A stretch of 64,000 nt of DNA from Flammeovirgaceae bacterium UBA6059 (GTDB lineage Bacteria > Bacteroidota > Bacteroidia > Cytophagales > Cyclobacteriaceae), in NCBI GenBank assembly GCA_002435755.1, contig DIYH01000027.1, positions 62,001-126,000 on the forward strand, given 5' to 3'. Within the stretch, counting starts at the first letter, position 1, and each line of letters begins with the position of its first letter. The notes under the pieces are model-generated. The model saw only the letters and a list, made by a program, of their open reading frames with translations, made no database searches and had not been told where the DNA came from. Below are positions 46,332 through 56,399 of this stretch, in pieces. The translations under genes were made by a program, and so were the position numbers.

Positions 46332-46437
46332 AATTACAGATTGTTAAGTTTATAGGAATAAAATTCTGTCAACCCCGATCAAATGGCTGTGTCAAAGTCA
46401 TCAGATACTGTGCAAAAACTATCAATCATGTATCATT

Positions 46438-49332
46438 ATGAGTACTGAGGTGGGATTGTGGTTATTTGATAATAATTGGGTGAGGACTCTCTTTTGTTTC
46501 ATGTTTGCGGCCCATTTCACTCTAATTAGCGGTCAGGTGCGATCCCAACCGGATAGAGAGGATAGCTTGGTGGCGAAGCTTAAGGCAACCTCTAATGTTG
46601 AGCAACGGATTACATTGGCATTAGAGTTGAGCAACGCTTATTCTGGTAAGGACCCTGAGCAATCTAAACACTATGCAATGATGGTGTTGGCTGACTCGAT
46701 CAAGTCTGTGAACGATCAGGTTATACAGGCTTACAGTCTTTTGGGATGGGTCTACTATGATTTGTACGAGTATGACAGCTCGATCATAGCACTTCGGTCA
46801 GCACTTGATTATGCTAACAAACAAACTGATAAGAACAAAGTCTTAGGACTGTACGGTCGGGTTTCAGATTGCTATCGTCGCTTGGGAAATTTCAATCAGG
46901 CGTTTAGCACTGCTTTTGAAGGCCTTGAGCTAGCTGAAAAAAAGAAGGCCTACAGGTATATTGGCGTCCTGAACGGAAAGATCGGCGAGTTATATCGTGA
47001 GCAGTATGAGACAGATAAAGCTATCGAACATCTTAAAGCAGCTTACAATAACTATGAGCTGGCAGGTATAGAAAGAGGGATGTTGGGAACAAGAGTCAAC
47101 CTAGCCTTAGCCTACAAACAAAAAGACGCCAATCTGGCGCTACAAACTTATGAAGAACTTCTATCCGAATTTGATCACTTGTTTGATACTTGGGATTCTG
47201 CCAGGTTCTTTTCAAACCTAGCCAACATTAATATGGACCTAGATAGGTTCGATGAGGCTGAAGCCTATCTGTTGAATGCGCTGGATTGTCATACCCGAAT
47301 AAACAAACCGTCATCATTGGCGTATTGCTATAAAGAGTTGGGCGAGCTCTATGTACGAACCAACCGACCAAAACTCGTTATTAAGTACGCCAATTTGGCC
47401 TTCAATCTGGCTGGTGAGATAAGCTATCTAGCCCTAAGATCACAGTCTTCAAAACAGCTGTCAGATGCCTATGCCAAGCTGGGGCAATATCAGCAATCCT
47501 ACCAATATCTTCGAGAGCACTTGAGTTTGCGAGATAGCATACTCAATATCGAGAAAATTGAACTGAGTAACGAATTAGAGGCGAAATACAAAAATGAACA
47601 AAAGGAACAGCAGATTTTGCTTCAACAGGAACAGTTGGCAAGACAAGAAGCCGAAATCAACAATGAGCTGGTATTGCGTAATGCATTGCTTGCAGGTGTC
47701 ATTCTTCTTATCATAATTGGATCAATCATTTACCATAACTCCAGAGTACAAAAGCATAAGAATCGTGAAATCAAGCAATTCGCTGATAAGGTACAAGAGC
47801 TACAATCCGTGCAGTCCCGATGGTTTACGAATATTGCCCATGAGTTACGTACTCCTCTAACGCTTATCTTGGGTCCAATTCAGAATCTGTTAAAACAAAA
47901 AGACTTGCCAGATAAGTGTCTCAACGAGGTACGGCTTGCTAAAAGGTACGGGGACCAACTTGTTGATCGAGTAAACGAAATACTTGAGGTATCGAGGCTT
48001 GAGTCAGGAAAACTAAGCCTTAATCAGTCTCCCACGTACATCAGTAAATTGGTTAGACAGACACTCGCGTCATTCGAATCGTTTGCTGATCAGCGGCAAA
48101 TAAGACTTGAAACCCGGCTCGATGATCGCCTTACTCTCAATATAGATGCGGATAAAATCACGACCATTCTCAACAATCTCATCTCCAACGCCATCAAGTT
48201 TTCACCTGCCAAAAGTGATATAGTTGTAACAATAAAAAAACAAAGCGAATCGGTTGATTTAGCAGTCACTGACCAAGGTTTGGGTATTCCTGAAAGGGAC
48301 CTACCCCACATATTTGATCGATTCTACCAGGCTTCCAATAATGATCAGCAGCATTTTGCTGGTTCTGGCGTGGGGCTGACTTTATCTCAAGAGTTAGCTA
48401 AACTACACGGAGGGCTTCTGAAGGTCGAAAATGCAGAAAATGTAGGAAGCACATTCACGCTAGTGCTGCCTTCCTTACTTGTTACAGAAGCTAAACCAGA
48501 ACAGACCAATCGCGTCGATCAAGATTCGGATATCGATATTGAGTCAACCTCATCAAAGGCCAAGTCTGGAAATGCTAAACCAAAACTATTACTGGTAGAA
48601 GACCACCCTGACATGAGAGCTTATATCAGTGATCTACTTAAGGAGGACTATAATATCGACGAAGCAACCAATGGTCTTGAAGGGCTTACTAAACTAGAAG
48701 AATGTAATCCTGACATAATCATTTCAGATGTAAAAATGCCCGAGATGGATGGCCTGACCTTTGCAGGGAAGGTAAAGGGCCTGACCAAATACCGGCTCAC
48801 CCCTTTTATTCATCTCACAGCACATGCTAATGAAAGGGACAAACTCATCGCGCTACGTACGGGTGTTGACGACTATCTAGTCAAACCGTTTAGTCCTGAA
48901 GAACTATTGGTTCGCATTCAGAACTTGATCGTTAATACTCATGAAAGAAATAAGGTGCTCCGAGCAGAAGATAAGTGCAGTGATACTCCGACTTTGAGCT
49001 ATGATGATGAGTTGATAATGTCACTAGAACAATTGGTAAAGAAAAATCTATCTGAAAGCTCCTTTTCCGTTGAAATACTTGCCGAGCAGTCAGCCATGAG
49101 TGTGAGCAGTCTGACGCGACACACCAAAAAAATGACAGGGCTCACACCCGGTCAATTCATCAGAGATATTCGGCTTACTGAAGCTATCTACTTACTTGAA
49201 AATCGAAAACGAAAAACCATTTCCGAAATAGTCTATGCGGTTGGATTTGAAGATGTCTCTAGCTTTTCTCGCCTTTTCAAAAAACGATTTGGTAAGAGCC
49301 CTTCGGCTTATGTCAATTCCTCAGTGATATAG
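46438..49332 (+). CDS. Hybrid two-component sensor (TPR, kinase, receiver, AraC HTH)
   Basis: A 964-aa one-protein phosphorelay. It has an N-terminal signal/anchor, TPR repeats (about 50-390), a coiled coil, one membrane helix (about 412-432), a HisKA domain with phospho-His468 (AHELRTPL), an HATPase_c domain (about 565-685: NLISNAIKF, DQGLGIP, GSGVGLTLS), a receiver with phosphoacceptor Asp764 (IISDVKMP), and a C-terminal AraC-type HTH (about 860-960). Such hybrid systems in Bacteroidota sense outside the cytoplasm and directly activate nearby operons. Here the propeller sensor is replaced by TPRs. Confidence 0.95.
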   Translation: MSTEVGLWLFDNNWVRTLFCFMFAAHFTLISGQVRSQPDREDSLVAKLKATSNVEQRITLALELSNAYSGKDPEQSKHYAMMVLADSIKSVNDQVIQAYSLLGWVYYDLYEYDSSIIALRSALDYANKQTDKNKVLGLYGRVSDCYRRLGNFNQAFSTAFEGLELAEKKKAYRYIGVLNGKIGELYREQYETDKAIEHLKAAYNNYELAGIERGMLGTRVNLALAYKQKDANLALQTYEELLSEFDHLFDTWDSARFFSNLANINMDLDRFDEAEAYLLNALDCHTRINKPSSLAYCYKELGELYVRTNRPKLVIKYANLAFNLAGEISYLALRSQSSKQLSDAYAKLGQYQQSYQYLREHLSLRDSILNIEKIELSNELEAKYKNEQKEQQILLQQEQLARQEAEINNELVLRNALLAGVILLIIIGSIIYHNSRVQKHKNREIKQFADKVQELQSVQSRWFTNIAHELRTPLTLILGPIQNLLKQKDLPDKCLNEVRLAKRYGDQLVDRVNEILEVSRLESGKLSLNQSPTYISKLVRQTLASFESFADQRQIRLETRLDDRLTLNIDADKITTILNNLISNAIKFSPAKSDIVVTIKKQSESVDLAVTDQGLGIPERDLPHIFDRFYQASNNDQQHFAGSGVGLTLSQELAKLHGGLLKVENAENVGSTFTLVLPSLLVTEAKPEQTNRVDQDSDIDIESTSSKAKSGNAKPKLLLVEDHPDMRAYISDLLKEDYNIDEATNGLEGLTKLEECNPDIIISDVKMPEMDGLTFAGKVKGLTKYRLTPFIHLTAHANERDKLIALRTGVDDYLVKPFSPEELLVRIQNLIVNTHERNKVLRAEDKCSDTPTLSYDDELIMSLEQLVKKNLSESSFSVEILAEQSAMSVSSLTRHTKKMTGLTPGQFIRDIRLTEAIYLLENRKRKTISEIVYAVGFEDVSSFSRLFKKRFGKSPSAYVNSSVI

Positions 49333-49342
49333 GAAAGAAAAC

Positions 49343-49888
49343 CTAATCATACATCTCCACTATCATCTCGATCTCAACTGCCTGACCTCTAGGCAGTGAG
49401 ACCATGCCTACCGCCGCACGAGCATGCTTGCCGCGCTCACCGAATACTTCAACTATTAGATCAGAAAAGCCGTTGATCACCGCTGGTTGATCATTGAAAT
49501 TGGGGTCAGAGTTAACCATACCGAGAACCTTGACCACTCGCTTGACCCTATTGAGATTACCCAACATATCCTTGAGTACTGCCATCTGGTTGATAGCGGT
49601 GAGTCGGGCACCTTCATACCCTTGCTCGATGGTCAGGTCTGCGCCCAACTTACCATGAAGCTCCGAACCGTCAGCTGCTTTTGGACCTTTACCAGCCAGG
49701 AAGATGAGGTTGCCAGTTTGTACTCCATTGACGTAGTTTGCCACGGGTTTGGGTGGTTCCGGTAGGACAATACCCAACTCTGCAAGCTTGGCTTCTGGAT
49801 CATAGTCAGTAGGTTGAGCAACTAAATCGCTGGAGTTGACGACAAACGCAACTATGCAGCAGAGCGCGATAATAGTAAGTTTTAGCAT
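49343..49888 (-). CDS. Secreted RidA/YjgF-family protein
   Basis: The start is placed at the ATG at 49888 (MLKLTIIALC...), which gives a signal peptide ending VAQ; in-frame ATGs at 49900 and 49906 are possible. The mature part is a RidA-like trimer subunit (NLIFLAGKGPKA, LTAINQMAVLKDMLGN, HARAAVGMVSLPRGQAVEIEMI). RidA proteins hydrolyse reactive enamine/imine intermediates from PLP enzymes; a secreted form is less usual and may do something else. It converges on the hybrid sensor gene. Confidence 0.85.
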   Translation of the reverse strand: MLKLTIIALCCIVAFVVNSSDLVAQPTDYDPEAKLAELGIVLPEPPKPVANYVNGVQTGNLIFLAGKGPKAADGSELHGKLGADLTIEQGYEGARLTAINQMAVLKDMLGNLNRVKRVVKVLGMVNSDPNFNDQPAVINGFSDLIVEVFGERGKHARAAVGMVSLPRGQAVEIEMIVEMYD

Positions 49889-50055
49889 GTCAATGTTCAT
49901 ATCCATCAAAATAGAATAAATCAGATGAACTAGAAAGTGAGTGCAACTCATTTATTCATGCAGTGAGACTTTTAAGCCAAAGACCATATGCCGTTAACTA
50001 CAAATAATTCCTAGATATCTCCTAATTCCATTCTGATCTGGTTATCTTCAGCAAC

Positions 50056-51381
50056 ATGTCAATATTCAAATCGAGTAATGTTTGCTGGAGTTGGTTATGG
50101 CTATTGATCATAGTCGTTGCAAGTAGTTGCTCTAATAACTACAACCTCAGAATGATGGTATCTGTAGAAGACGTCATGGTCATGGAGCAGATCGCCAACA
50201 ATATCAACATCCATTCTGATTTTGACATTGAGATCATCTCTAAAGATTCTTTGACAGAGGCTGAAGCTATCACCGGGCTGGTAGAAGACCAATATGATCT
50301 GACGACCGTTGACAATACCATTGACTATCATGGTTCTAAGAAGAACCTGCGTACAGTCATTCCCTTTTTTCACGAGGTACTTGTCGTCCTGTCGAAAATG
50401 AACCTGAGCCAGCAAGAGATAGACTCACTGATCCGAAGTGGGGATTATGTCGTGTTGACCAAAGAAGTGGACGAACTTGACTTCTTCAGAAGACTCATTC
50501 CCAATTTCACAGGTGACTCAACTATCAACTATAAGCTGGAAAAGCACTTCGACCTTCAGAAGGATCTGGAAGAAAACCATGTTCTGCTGTTTTTCTCCGC
50601 ACTAGAAAACTACGAGCTTGGCCGCATACTCTTCAATGAAGAAGCTTACATTTATTCACTGGATCATGCTGAGACCAGGGGTCAAGGCTCATTTATTGAG
50701 GGGTTCTGCCAATCTTACAAAAAGACCACACCTTACATTCTATCCAGATATTCCTTTGGAGTTACGTTGAAAGAGCCCGTCTTTACCCTGGCAGTTCATG
50801 AGCTGTTGATCTCCAAATCGGACCTTGCCAGCCAGGTAATTTATGACCTGATCGAGACCATCCATCAACACCATGTGGTACCGATTTTCGAGTCTTCCAA
50901 CTCTTACACTTTTCAGGTCAACCATCAGGACATCAACCTGAGTTTCCCTTTCCATACGGGTACCATCGACTACATCAACCGTGATCAACCTTCGTTTATC
51001 GAGCGCTACTCTGAGTTCATGGGTTTCATCCTATCAGTAATGATCGTGCTCTTTGGATTTGGCGCTAGCCTCAAGGCTACCATGAATCAAAAGAAGAAGG
51101 ACCGTATGGACGAGTACTACCATGAATTACTAGAGCTAAAAGAGCAAGTGCAGGAACTCCCTTCTGATGTACTCAGACAAAAGCTCGGTGATATGCAAAA
51201 AGTGGTCTTTGATCTATTGATCAAGGAAAAGCTAAGTGCAAACAATGAATTCGTCATATTTATGATGCTCTGGGACGAACTATATGATGAGATGATGCGA
51301 AGAGGAGAATCCGCCGAAGAAGAGAAGAAACTGAAGTACTACCGAAGGCTTATCGAAACAAAGTACCTCAGCGAACCTTAA
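50056..51381 (+). CDS. TAXI/NMT1-like solute-binding lipoprotein with a C-terminal membrane anchor
   Basis: A 441-aa protein with a lipoprotein signal (Cys25, VASSC), a periplasmic-binding-type domain resembling TAXI-TRAP or NMT1-like proteins (LVEDQYDLTTVDNTIDY, YSFGVTLKEP, then SDLASQVIYDLIETI), a membrane segment at about 320-338 and a cytoplasmic coiled coil (345-380) with a charged tail. True TRAP binding proteins are soluble and have transporter partners nearby; none is here. So this looks like a binding-protein domain used for signalling. Its end overlaps the convergent aminotransferase gene by four bases. Confidence 0.7.
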   Translation: MSIFKSSNVCWSWLWLLIIVVASSCSNNYNLRMMVSVEDVMVMEQIANNINIHSDFDIEIISKDSLTEAEAITGLVEDQYDLTTVDNTIDYHGSKKNLRTVIPFFHEVLVVLSKMNLSQQEIDSLIRSGDYVVLTKEVDELDFFRRLIPNFTGDSTINYKLEKHFDLQKDLEENHVLLFFSALENYELGRILFNEEAYIYSLDHAETRGQGSFIEGFCQSYKKTTPYILSRYSFGVTLKEPVFTLAVHELLISKSDLASQVIYDLIETIHQHHVVPIFESSNSYTFQVNHQDINLSFPFHTGTIDYINRDQPSFIERYSEFMGFILSVMIVLFGFGASLKATMNQKKKDRMDEYYHELLELKEQVQELPSDVLRQKLGDMQKVVFDLLIKEKLSANNEFVIFMMLWDELYDEMMRRGESAEEEKKLKYYRRLIETKYLSEP

Positions 51382-52655
51382 GCTGCGATCGCCTTGAGTT
51401 GACTTACCAATTCGTCAATGTCCTTTTTGGTGATGTAAACTGCCAAAGATATCCTTACTCCATTTAGACCGAACTTGCTCATTGGCCGACAGTCGATACC
51501 AGCTTCTTCGAAAAGCTGCTCTTTGACCTTTAACACCTTCTTACCTACTACCTCAACAACTTGAATAGCTGATGATAATTCATCAGGTGCAGGGGTTTTT
51601 AACTTAAATTGATCATCATTTTCAAGCTGTGATCTAAAATACGATTTGAGTTCGTATGACCTCTTACCAATAGTTTCAATTCCTAACTCGTTTACGTACT
51701 TCACTGCAGCACCAAGACCTAATAGTTCCGGTAGGTTGCGTGTATTGTAATTCTCAAGTCGTCGGATACTTTTATCATCATAACCACGGCATACGATCAA
51801 CGGCTTCAGGTGTTTCTGACTGGAGTCCCTGGCATAGAAAACCCCTATCCCCTTTGGAGCAAACAGCCATTTGTGAGCGCTGGCAGCATAGTAGTCACAA
51901 CCCAGCTCATCAAGGTTGACAGGAAACATGCCCGCCGATTGCGCTCCGTCTACCGCTACAAGTATTCCTTTCTCATGAGCCATCTCGGATACTTCCTTTA
52001 CAGGTAATATCATCCCATTCGTGTTAACGATATGACACATAACTATCATCTTGGTCTTCGGCGTGATCGCTTCGCGATAGACCTTAACGATCTCCTCTTT
52101 GGTTCCTGGCAACAACGGTAATTTCGGCCTGACCAATTTAACTTTTTTGTCCTCTTGCCAGACTTCAAAAGGGATGTAACCACTGGTATGCTCATGATCT
52201 GCAAGAATAATCTCGTCACCTGGCTCAAAGTCCATACTTTGGGCGACAAGATTCATCCCCTCCGTGGTATTATGAATTAATGCGATCTCCTCATTTGAAA
52301 CAGAAAACAGGTCTGCCACCGACTGACGTGTAGCCTCAATTTCATCGCGCCATCCACCCCACATATATTTAGAAGGAAATGAATCCAGCATATCGCGAAA
52401 TTCATTGGTTCCCTTACGGACAGCTTCAGGACAGCTACCCAATGAGGCATTATTGAAGTACTTCAAATCAGGCGCAAAACGAAAATGACCTTTCACCTGT
52501 TCCCAATAGTCTTCCTCTGTTCCAGCAAATACAGGTAAGCTGTCAGCTCTCCTACCGGAATAATCCAATTCGGCAGCTACTGCCGGCAAAGTGGCGGGCA
52601 GTGCCATACTTGCAAAGAGTGATTTAGTAAATTTTCGACGGCTATTTTTACTCAT
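51378..52655 (-). CDS. Class V aminotransferase (isopenicillin N epimerase/cysteine-desulfurase-like), Tat-type signal
   Basis: A 425-aa PLP enzyme. The N-terminus SRRKFTKSLF, followed by a hydrophobic stretch ending VAA, resembles a Tat signal, which fits export of a folded cofactor enzyme. The PLP Lys262 (SAHKW) and Asp236 (AVDGAQS) are conserved, as is the NTTEGMN phosphate-binding stretch. Members act on amino acids in beta-elimination, epimerisation or transamination; substrate unknown. Length is typical. Confidence 0.9.
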   Translation of the reverse strand: MSKNSRRKFTKSLFASMALPATLPAVAAELDYSGRRADSLPVFAGTEEDYWEQVKGHFRFAPDLKYFNNASLGSCPEAVRKGTNEFRDMLDSFPSKYMWGGWRDEIEATRQSVADLFSVSNEEIALIHNTTEGMNLVAQSMDFEPGDEIILADHEHTSGYIPFEVWQEDKKVKLVRPKLPLLPGTKEEIVKVYREAITPKTKMIVMCHIVNTNGMILPVKEVSEMAHEKGILVAVDGAQSAGMFPVNLDELGCDYYAASAHKWLFAPKGIGVFYARDSSQKHLKPLIVCRGYDDKSIRRLENYNTRNLPELLGLGAAVKYVNELGIETIGKRSYELKSYFRSQLENDDQFKLKTPAPDELSSAIQVVEVVGKKVLKVKEQLFEEAGIDCRPMSKFGLNGVRISLAVYITKKDIDELVSQLKAIAA

Positions 52656-52878
52656 TTCAATAAAGTTTACCTCTGGCGCAATGTAAGGAATTCATGATTT
52701 CAGAAAATCATTTTTTGAGAAGTGGCTCTTGAGGAGTTTCTATTATCAAACCCACTAGGGTCCGTTTCCTCTACATCAAAGTACATCAGTCAAAATTCAG
52801 GAAGACCTCAAGTCAATTTTGATATCTGTAACGTCTTATTGGTCTTAGCAAAAAGGCAATATCAATAGATATAAAACG

Positions 52879-55203
52879 TCATTCTCTCACTTCAAACTGT
52901 GTAGTTTCGTACCAATATCTGTCGTCATCTGTGATACCACTAACGGTGACATCATATATACCAGGGCTATCTGAAGTAAAAAACTCTATCGTTAATGGTT
53001 CACCATTCATCTTGAGGTGAGGCTCCCACACAAGTTGAGATCTAAAGTCTGGAATTCTCTTCAAACTGTCACCTACATACTGGGGGCCAGTTAGTTGCTT
53101 ATAAGGGCTGGTACTTTCGTAATCAACCCTTTTAAATTGGCCCTCCGGACCTATATTTTCAAAACGATCTTCATAGGTACGGAAATCAACTACACCGCGA
53201 AACTCAGCAGTCGAAATATTGACTTGTTTTCCGTAGACATCAATGCTCTCAATATCATTTGGATTTAGATCAAGGATGAATTGAACAGTAACTGGGATTC
53301 CGTTGAGGAGTGTCAATACGCTATCAGCATAACCCGACTTGTTATCTACATAGGGAAGTACAAGTCTCGGCACACCCTTGTCTTGTCTGAAGCCAACCCC
53401 GTCAACATATTCTCTGATTGGGTCTTTCATTTGAGGAAACCTTGTGAAGTCATCAAGCATATAGGTTTTAGGCTTCATAAACTCGAAAACATTATCATCC
53501 AACACCGTTTCAGACGTAATATTTTTGATCTGATAATATGCATTCTCCACCTGTACCTCAATACTCTTTTGGATCAGCCATGATTCTAACTCTTCATTGA
53601 CGCAAAAAGGCGCTACTTCGACAAAAGAATGGTCTATTAGAAAAGGGTTATCGATCGACAAACTCAATTGACCATTTGTTCCTCTGGTAGAAAAAAAGTG
53701 CTCCTCTGAAATTGCAGAAGGTTTTGTATGAAAGTAAAACCTTCCATTATTATCAGTTAAAGAGAATTGTAGTCCTGATGATACGGTCAATGATATCTGT
53801 TGGCCTTCTAAAGGTTTTGAAGATTCGTCAATGGCTATTCCTGTGATTAGACTGCCCCACAGGTCAGGTAGATATTTCGGTCCATTATCAAAGGGTTGAT
53901 AAAAGTACTGGTTGACACTGGCCAACTGATCACTAGAGGGAAGCGTTTGTTTTGATAATAGCCAACTATCAGGTAATGGTGAGGTGCCAAAGTAGTCGCC
54001 CAGATAACTTCGGTGATTTTCGCCCGGTATCAGCTTCTTAACGGATACCGTTAAAAGTCCTATATCAGTGGGTTCTTCTGACTCAAGCTTAAGTACAACT
54101 CTCTTCCTAGGACCTGTCTGTCTGACACTCAACTTGGTCTCAAGTCCCACTTTTTGCGGCCTATTAAAAAAGGCTTGCTCGTAGCTCGTCGCACCTTCAT
54201 TAGTAGTAGATCTCAAGATATTCACTCCTTTGGGCAGTTGTGATTTGTTAAAGTATAGGCCATTCTTATTAAGCACTTTACTATCAACAAGGTCACCGTT
54301 ACTCCAGACCTCAATAACCTCTGGTTGTGATCCTGGTAGATCTGTATCTGCTAATATTTCAAATTGGTCTTCAGTTTCATTGATCGTCAAAGAGGTTCCA
54401 CCTATTCTGGTCAATTCCAGCTTTTGAAAATGAACGTTTTGCTTTTGATCTACCATTACAATACGATAGCCATCTTCACGTTGGGGCTTGAAAGTAAAGC
54501 TCCCTTTGCCTGAAGCAGCAGATTCGAACTCAGCCACAGTATTACCATCAGGGTCAGTTATCCTGGATTGCGCTGAAACGCCTCTCCCAAATTGGTCTGT
54601 GATCCAAAATGATACCTTTTGGTCAGTGTTGAGTCGATAGCGACCTCCATGAGGATAGAGAGTAGTACTGAGCGTCAAGTCAACTTCAGGGTCAAACAGA
54701 TCAACTGGAAGGCTTTCATAGGGATTTATTATACGCACTGGTTTTTGATGTATGATGGATCGAGAGAAGTTCTTCATCCAGCGCGTATATGCGATAACCG
54801 TATAGCTGCCTGTCTTTAGATAAGACGGCAAGTACATTGCTGCTGATCCAAGACCATTGACCAGAGCGACTTGTTGTTTCAAAACTGACAAGTTGGTATT
54901 GTTGATGAGTTCGATGTAGGCTACTTTACTTACCGATGAAGGAGCGCCATTTTGATAGCAGCTCAACGCCAGCAGAAGGTTTTCTCCGGGAACAAGGATC
55001 TCATTATTCACTTCAAATACCAGGCTTTCCCGATAGGTACTCAAGTCTTGCCGAGTTATGTCTTGGGCAATCGTAACTCGTGGAGAGAGCAGCACGACTA
55101 CAGACAATACAGTGAGGAACACAACAACCAACCTAAAGGGGTGCATTAACTCGATAATTAAGATCATGATTTCGGTGACCTTCTCATCTATCCTTTTCAT
55201 CAT
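52879..55203 (-). CDS. Large secreted protein with beta-sandwich domains (MG2/CarboxypepD_reg-like)
   Basis: About 774 aa. The ATG at 55203 (ATGATG overlapping the DUF4249 stop) couples it to the upstream gene, but the signal peptide reads best from the Met at 55146 (MHPFRLVVVFL, ending TIAQ). An MG2-like sandwich (FEVNNEILVPGENLLLALS, then KTGSYTVIAYTRWMKN) and a later carboxypeptidase-regulatory-like module (GIAIDESSKPLEGQQISL, then DNNGRFYF) are visible; a plug-like SVLTLLNGIPVTVQFI segment is near the end. It is the last gene of the TonB receptor operon and probably aids export or uptake. Exact role unknown. Confidence 0.75.
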   Translation of the reverse strand: MMKRIDEKVTEIMILIIELMHPFRLVVVFLTVLSVVVLLSPRVTIAQDITRQDLSTYRESLVFEVNNEILVPGENLLLALSCYQNGAPSSVSKVAYIELINNTNLSVLKQQVALVNGLGSAAMYLPSYLKTGSYTVIAYTRWMKNFSRSIIHQKPVRIINPYESLPVDLFDPEVDLTLSTTLYPHGGRYRLNTDQKVSFWITDQFGRGVSAQSRITDPDGNTVAEFESAASGKGSFTFKPQREDGYRIVMVDQKQNVHFQKLELTRIGGTSLTINETEDQFEILADTDLPGSQPEVIEVWSNGDLVDSKVLNKNGLYFNKSQLPKGVNILRSTTNEGATSYEQAFFNRPQKVGLETKLSVRQTGPRKRVVLKLESEEPTDIGLLTVSVKKLIPGENHRSYLGDYFGTSPLPDSWLLSKQTLPSSDQLASVNQYFYQPFDNGPKYLPDLWGSLITGIAIDESSKPLEGQQISLTVSSGLQFSLTDNNGRFYFHTKPSAISEEHFFSTRGTNGQLSLSIDNPFLIDHSFVEVAPFCVNEELESWLIQKSIEVQVENAYYQIKNITSETVLDDNVFEFMKPKTYMLDDFTRFPQMKDPIREYVDGVGFRQDKGVPRLVLPYVDNKSGYADSVLTLLNGIPVTVQFILDLNPNDIESIDVYGKQVNISTAEFRGVVDFRTYEDRFENIGPEGQFKRVDYESTSPYKQLTGPQYVGDSLKRIPDFRSQLVWEPHLKMNGEPLTIEFFTSDSPGIYDVTVSGITDDDRYWYETTQFEVRE

Positions 55204-56396
55204 TCCCAAAAGCTAGGTCTCTGGTTGTCACCATATCGTGTGCAATCGGCACATCTTGGGGGGTAATAGATGGCAGTTGGCGGTTGTGTGATGAAAAAAG
55301 TCAGAATTACTGAACCCTGCCTTTCTTCCATTGTTTTTCCGATCTCATCGACCTCACTCACTAAAGGTATGACACTCGGGCACTCTATGAAATTTACTCC
55401 ACTTCTTCTGAATCCTACAGAGTTAAAGTCTAATGGATCATATTGGCGCCTGATGGAGACCTCCTGAGATGCTTCGAAAATACCCAATACAACCTCACGG
55501 TCGTTATTGACATTACGAATGTTTCCAGCGATAGTACCTACTTGAGAGTCAAACAGAGAGCCACGATCCTGTGTGCTTTCGGCAACAGCACTCCAATAGT
55601 CAAACGAGGGTCCACTAAGGGCATATTGTTTCACTTCAAGGCTATACCCTAAGCGCATGCGTTTGGAGTCCGAGTGAAAACCTGTAATAGGAAGCCTTGT
55701 AATCCCTGTCGAGGGTGTTCGCAATTCTTGCAGAATGATCTCTGTAGATGTTTCTGTATTCCAACAAAACTGGACTTGTAAATCGTTGTTTTCACCACCA
55801 ACTTCTCTGAGGATGACATCATTGCCTCCAAGCCATAGCCACTTGGACGGATGGGGTACTGTTAATTCAAAGGTGCTATTCCAAGTCCAGCGGTAATACC
55901 TATTCTGACCGGGATTATTCCTGGCATCTATAAAAAAGTTGAAAACTCCTCCTTGAGCATTATTGACAGATGGTTGAGGTTCAAACTCAGCATATATCGA
56001 ATCCAAAGGAGGAGTTGCCACCATGGTGACCACATCTGATTCATACCTGTTTTCGTTCATGGTTTCAATGAACAGTTGAACCGTTCCGCCTACAGATCCG
56101 GCATAAGGTTGTTGCGTCAGGTAAACGCCCTCTTCTTCTTCTACAAAATCTATTCGCTGACCATCTTGATCAACCATCCAAACAGCAGCTCCTACCTCCA
56201 TACGAGCAGTACTATCTTCAAGACCAAGAGGTATGGTTCTGGATAGGGTCACTTTCTGCCTGTCAAGTTGGTCTGTAATCAGACCTTCCACTACAAGCAA
56301 GTCATCAAAACCAATGGTGAGAGGATCAATAGGTTCTGTGCACTGATTGAAAGTCAGTAGTACAAGGATCGATTTAACCCAAAAGTTGATTCTCAT
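55200..56396 (-). CDS. DUF4249-type envelope lipoprotein
   Basis: A 398-aa protein starting with a short hydrophobic signal ending LTFNQC; Cys19 may be lipidated. The pattern LLVVEGLITDQ, VTLSRTIP, AAVWMVDQDG, GVYLTQQPYAG and ATPPLDSIYAEF matches the DUF4249 family, which is usually encoded directly after a TonB-dependent receptor as here. It starts three bases after the receptor stop. It is probably a surface partner of the receptor; the ligand is unknown. Confidence 0.87.
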   Translation of the reverse strand: MRINFWVKSILVLLTFNQCTEPIDPLTIGFDDLLVVEGLITDQLDRQKVTLSRTIPLGLEDSTARMEVGAAVWMVDQDGQRIDFVEEEEGVYLTQQPYAGSVGGTVQLFIETMNENRYESDVVTMVATPPLDSIYAEFEPQPSVNNAQGGVFNFFIDARNNPGQNRYYRWTWNSTFELTVPHPSKWLWLGGNDVILREVGGENNDLQVQFCWNTETSTEIILQELRTPSTGITRLPITGFHSDSKRMRLGYSLEVKQYALSGPSFDYWSAVAESTQDRGSLFDSQVGTIAGNIRNVNNDREVVLGIFEASQEVSIRRQYDPLDFNSVGFRRSGVNFIECPSVIPLVSEVDEIGKTMEERQGSVILTFFITQPPTAIYYPPRCADCTRYGDNQRPSFWE

Positions 56397-56399
56397 GAA

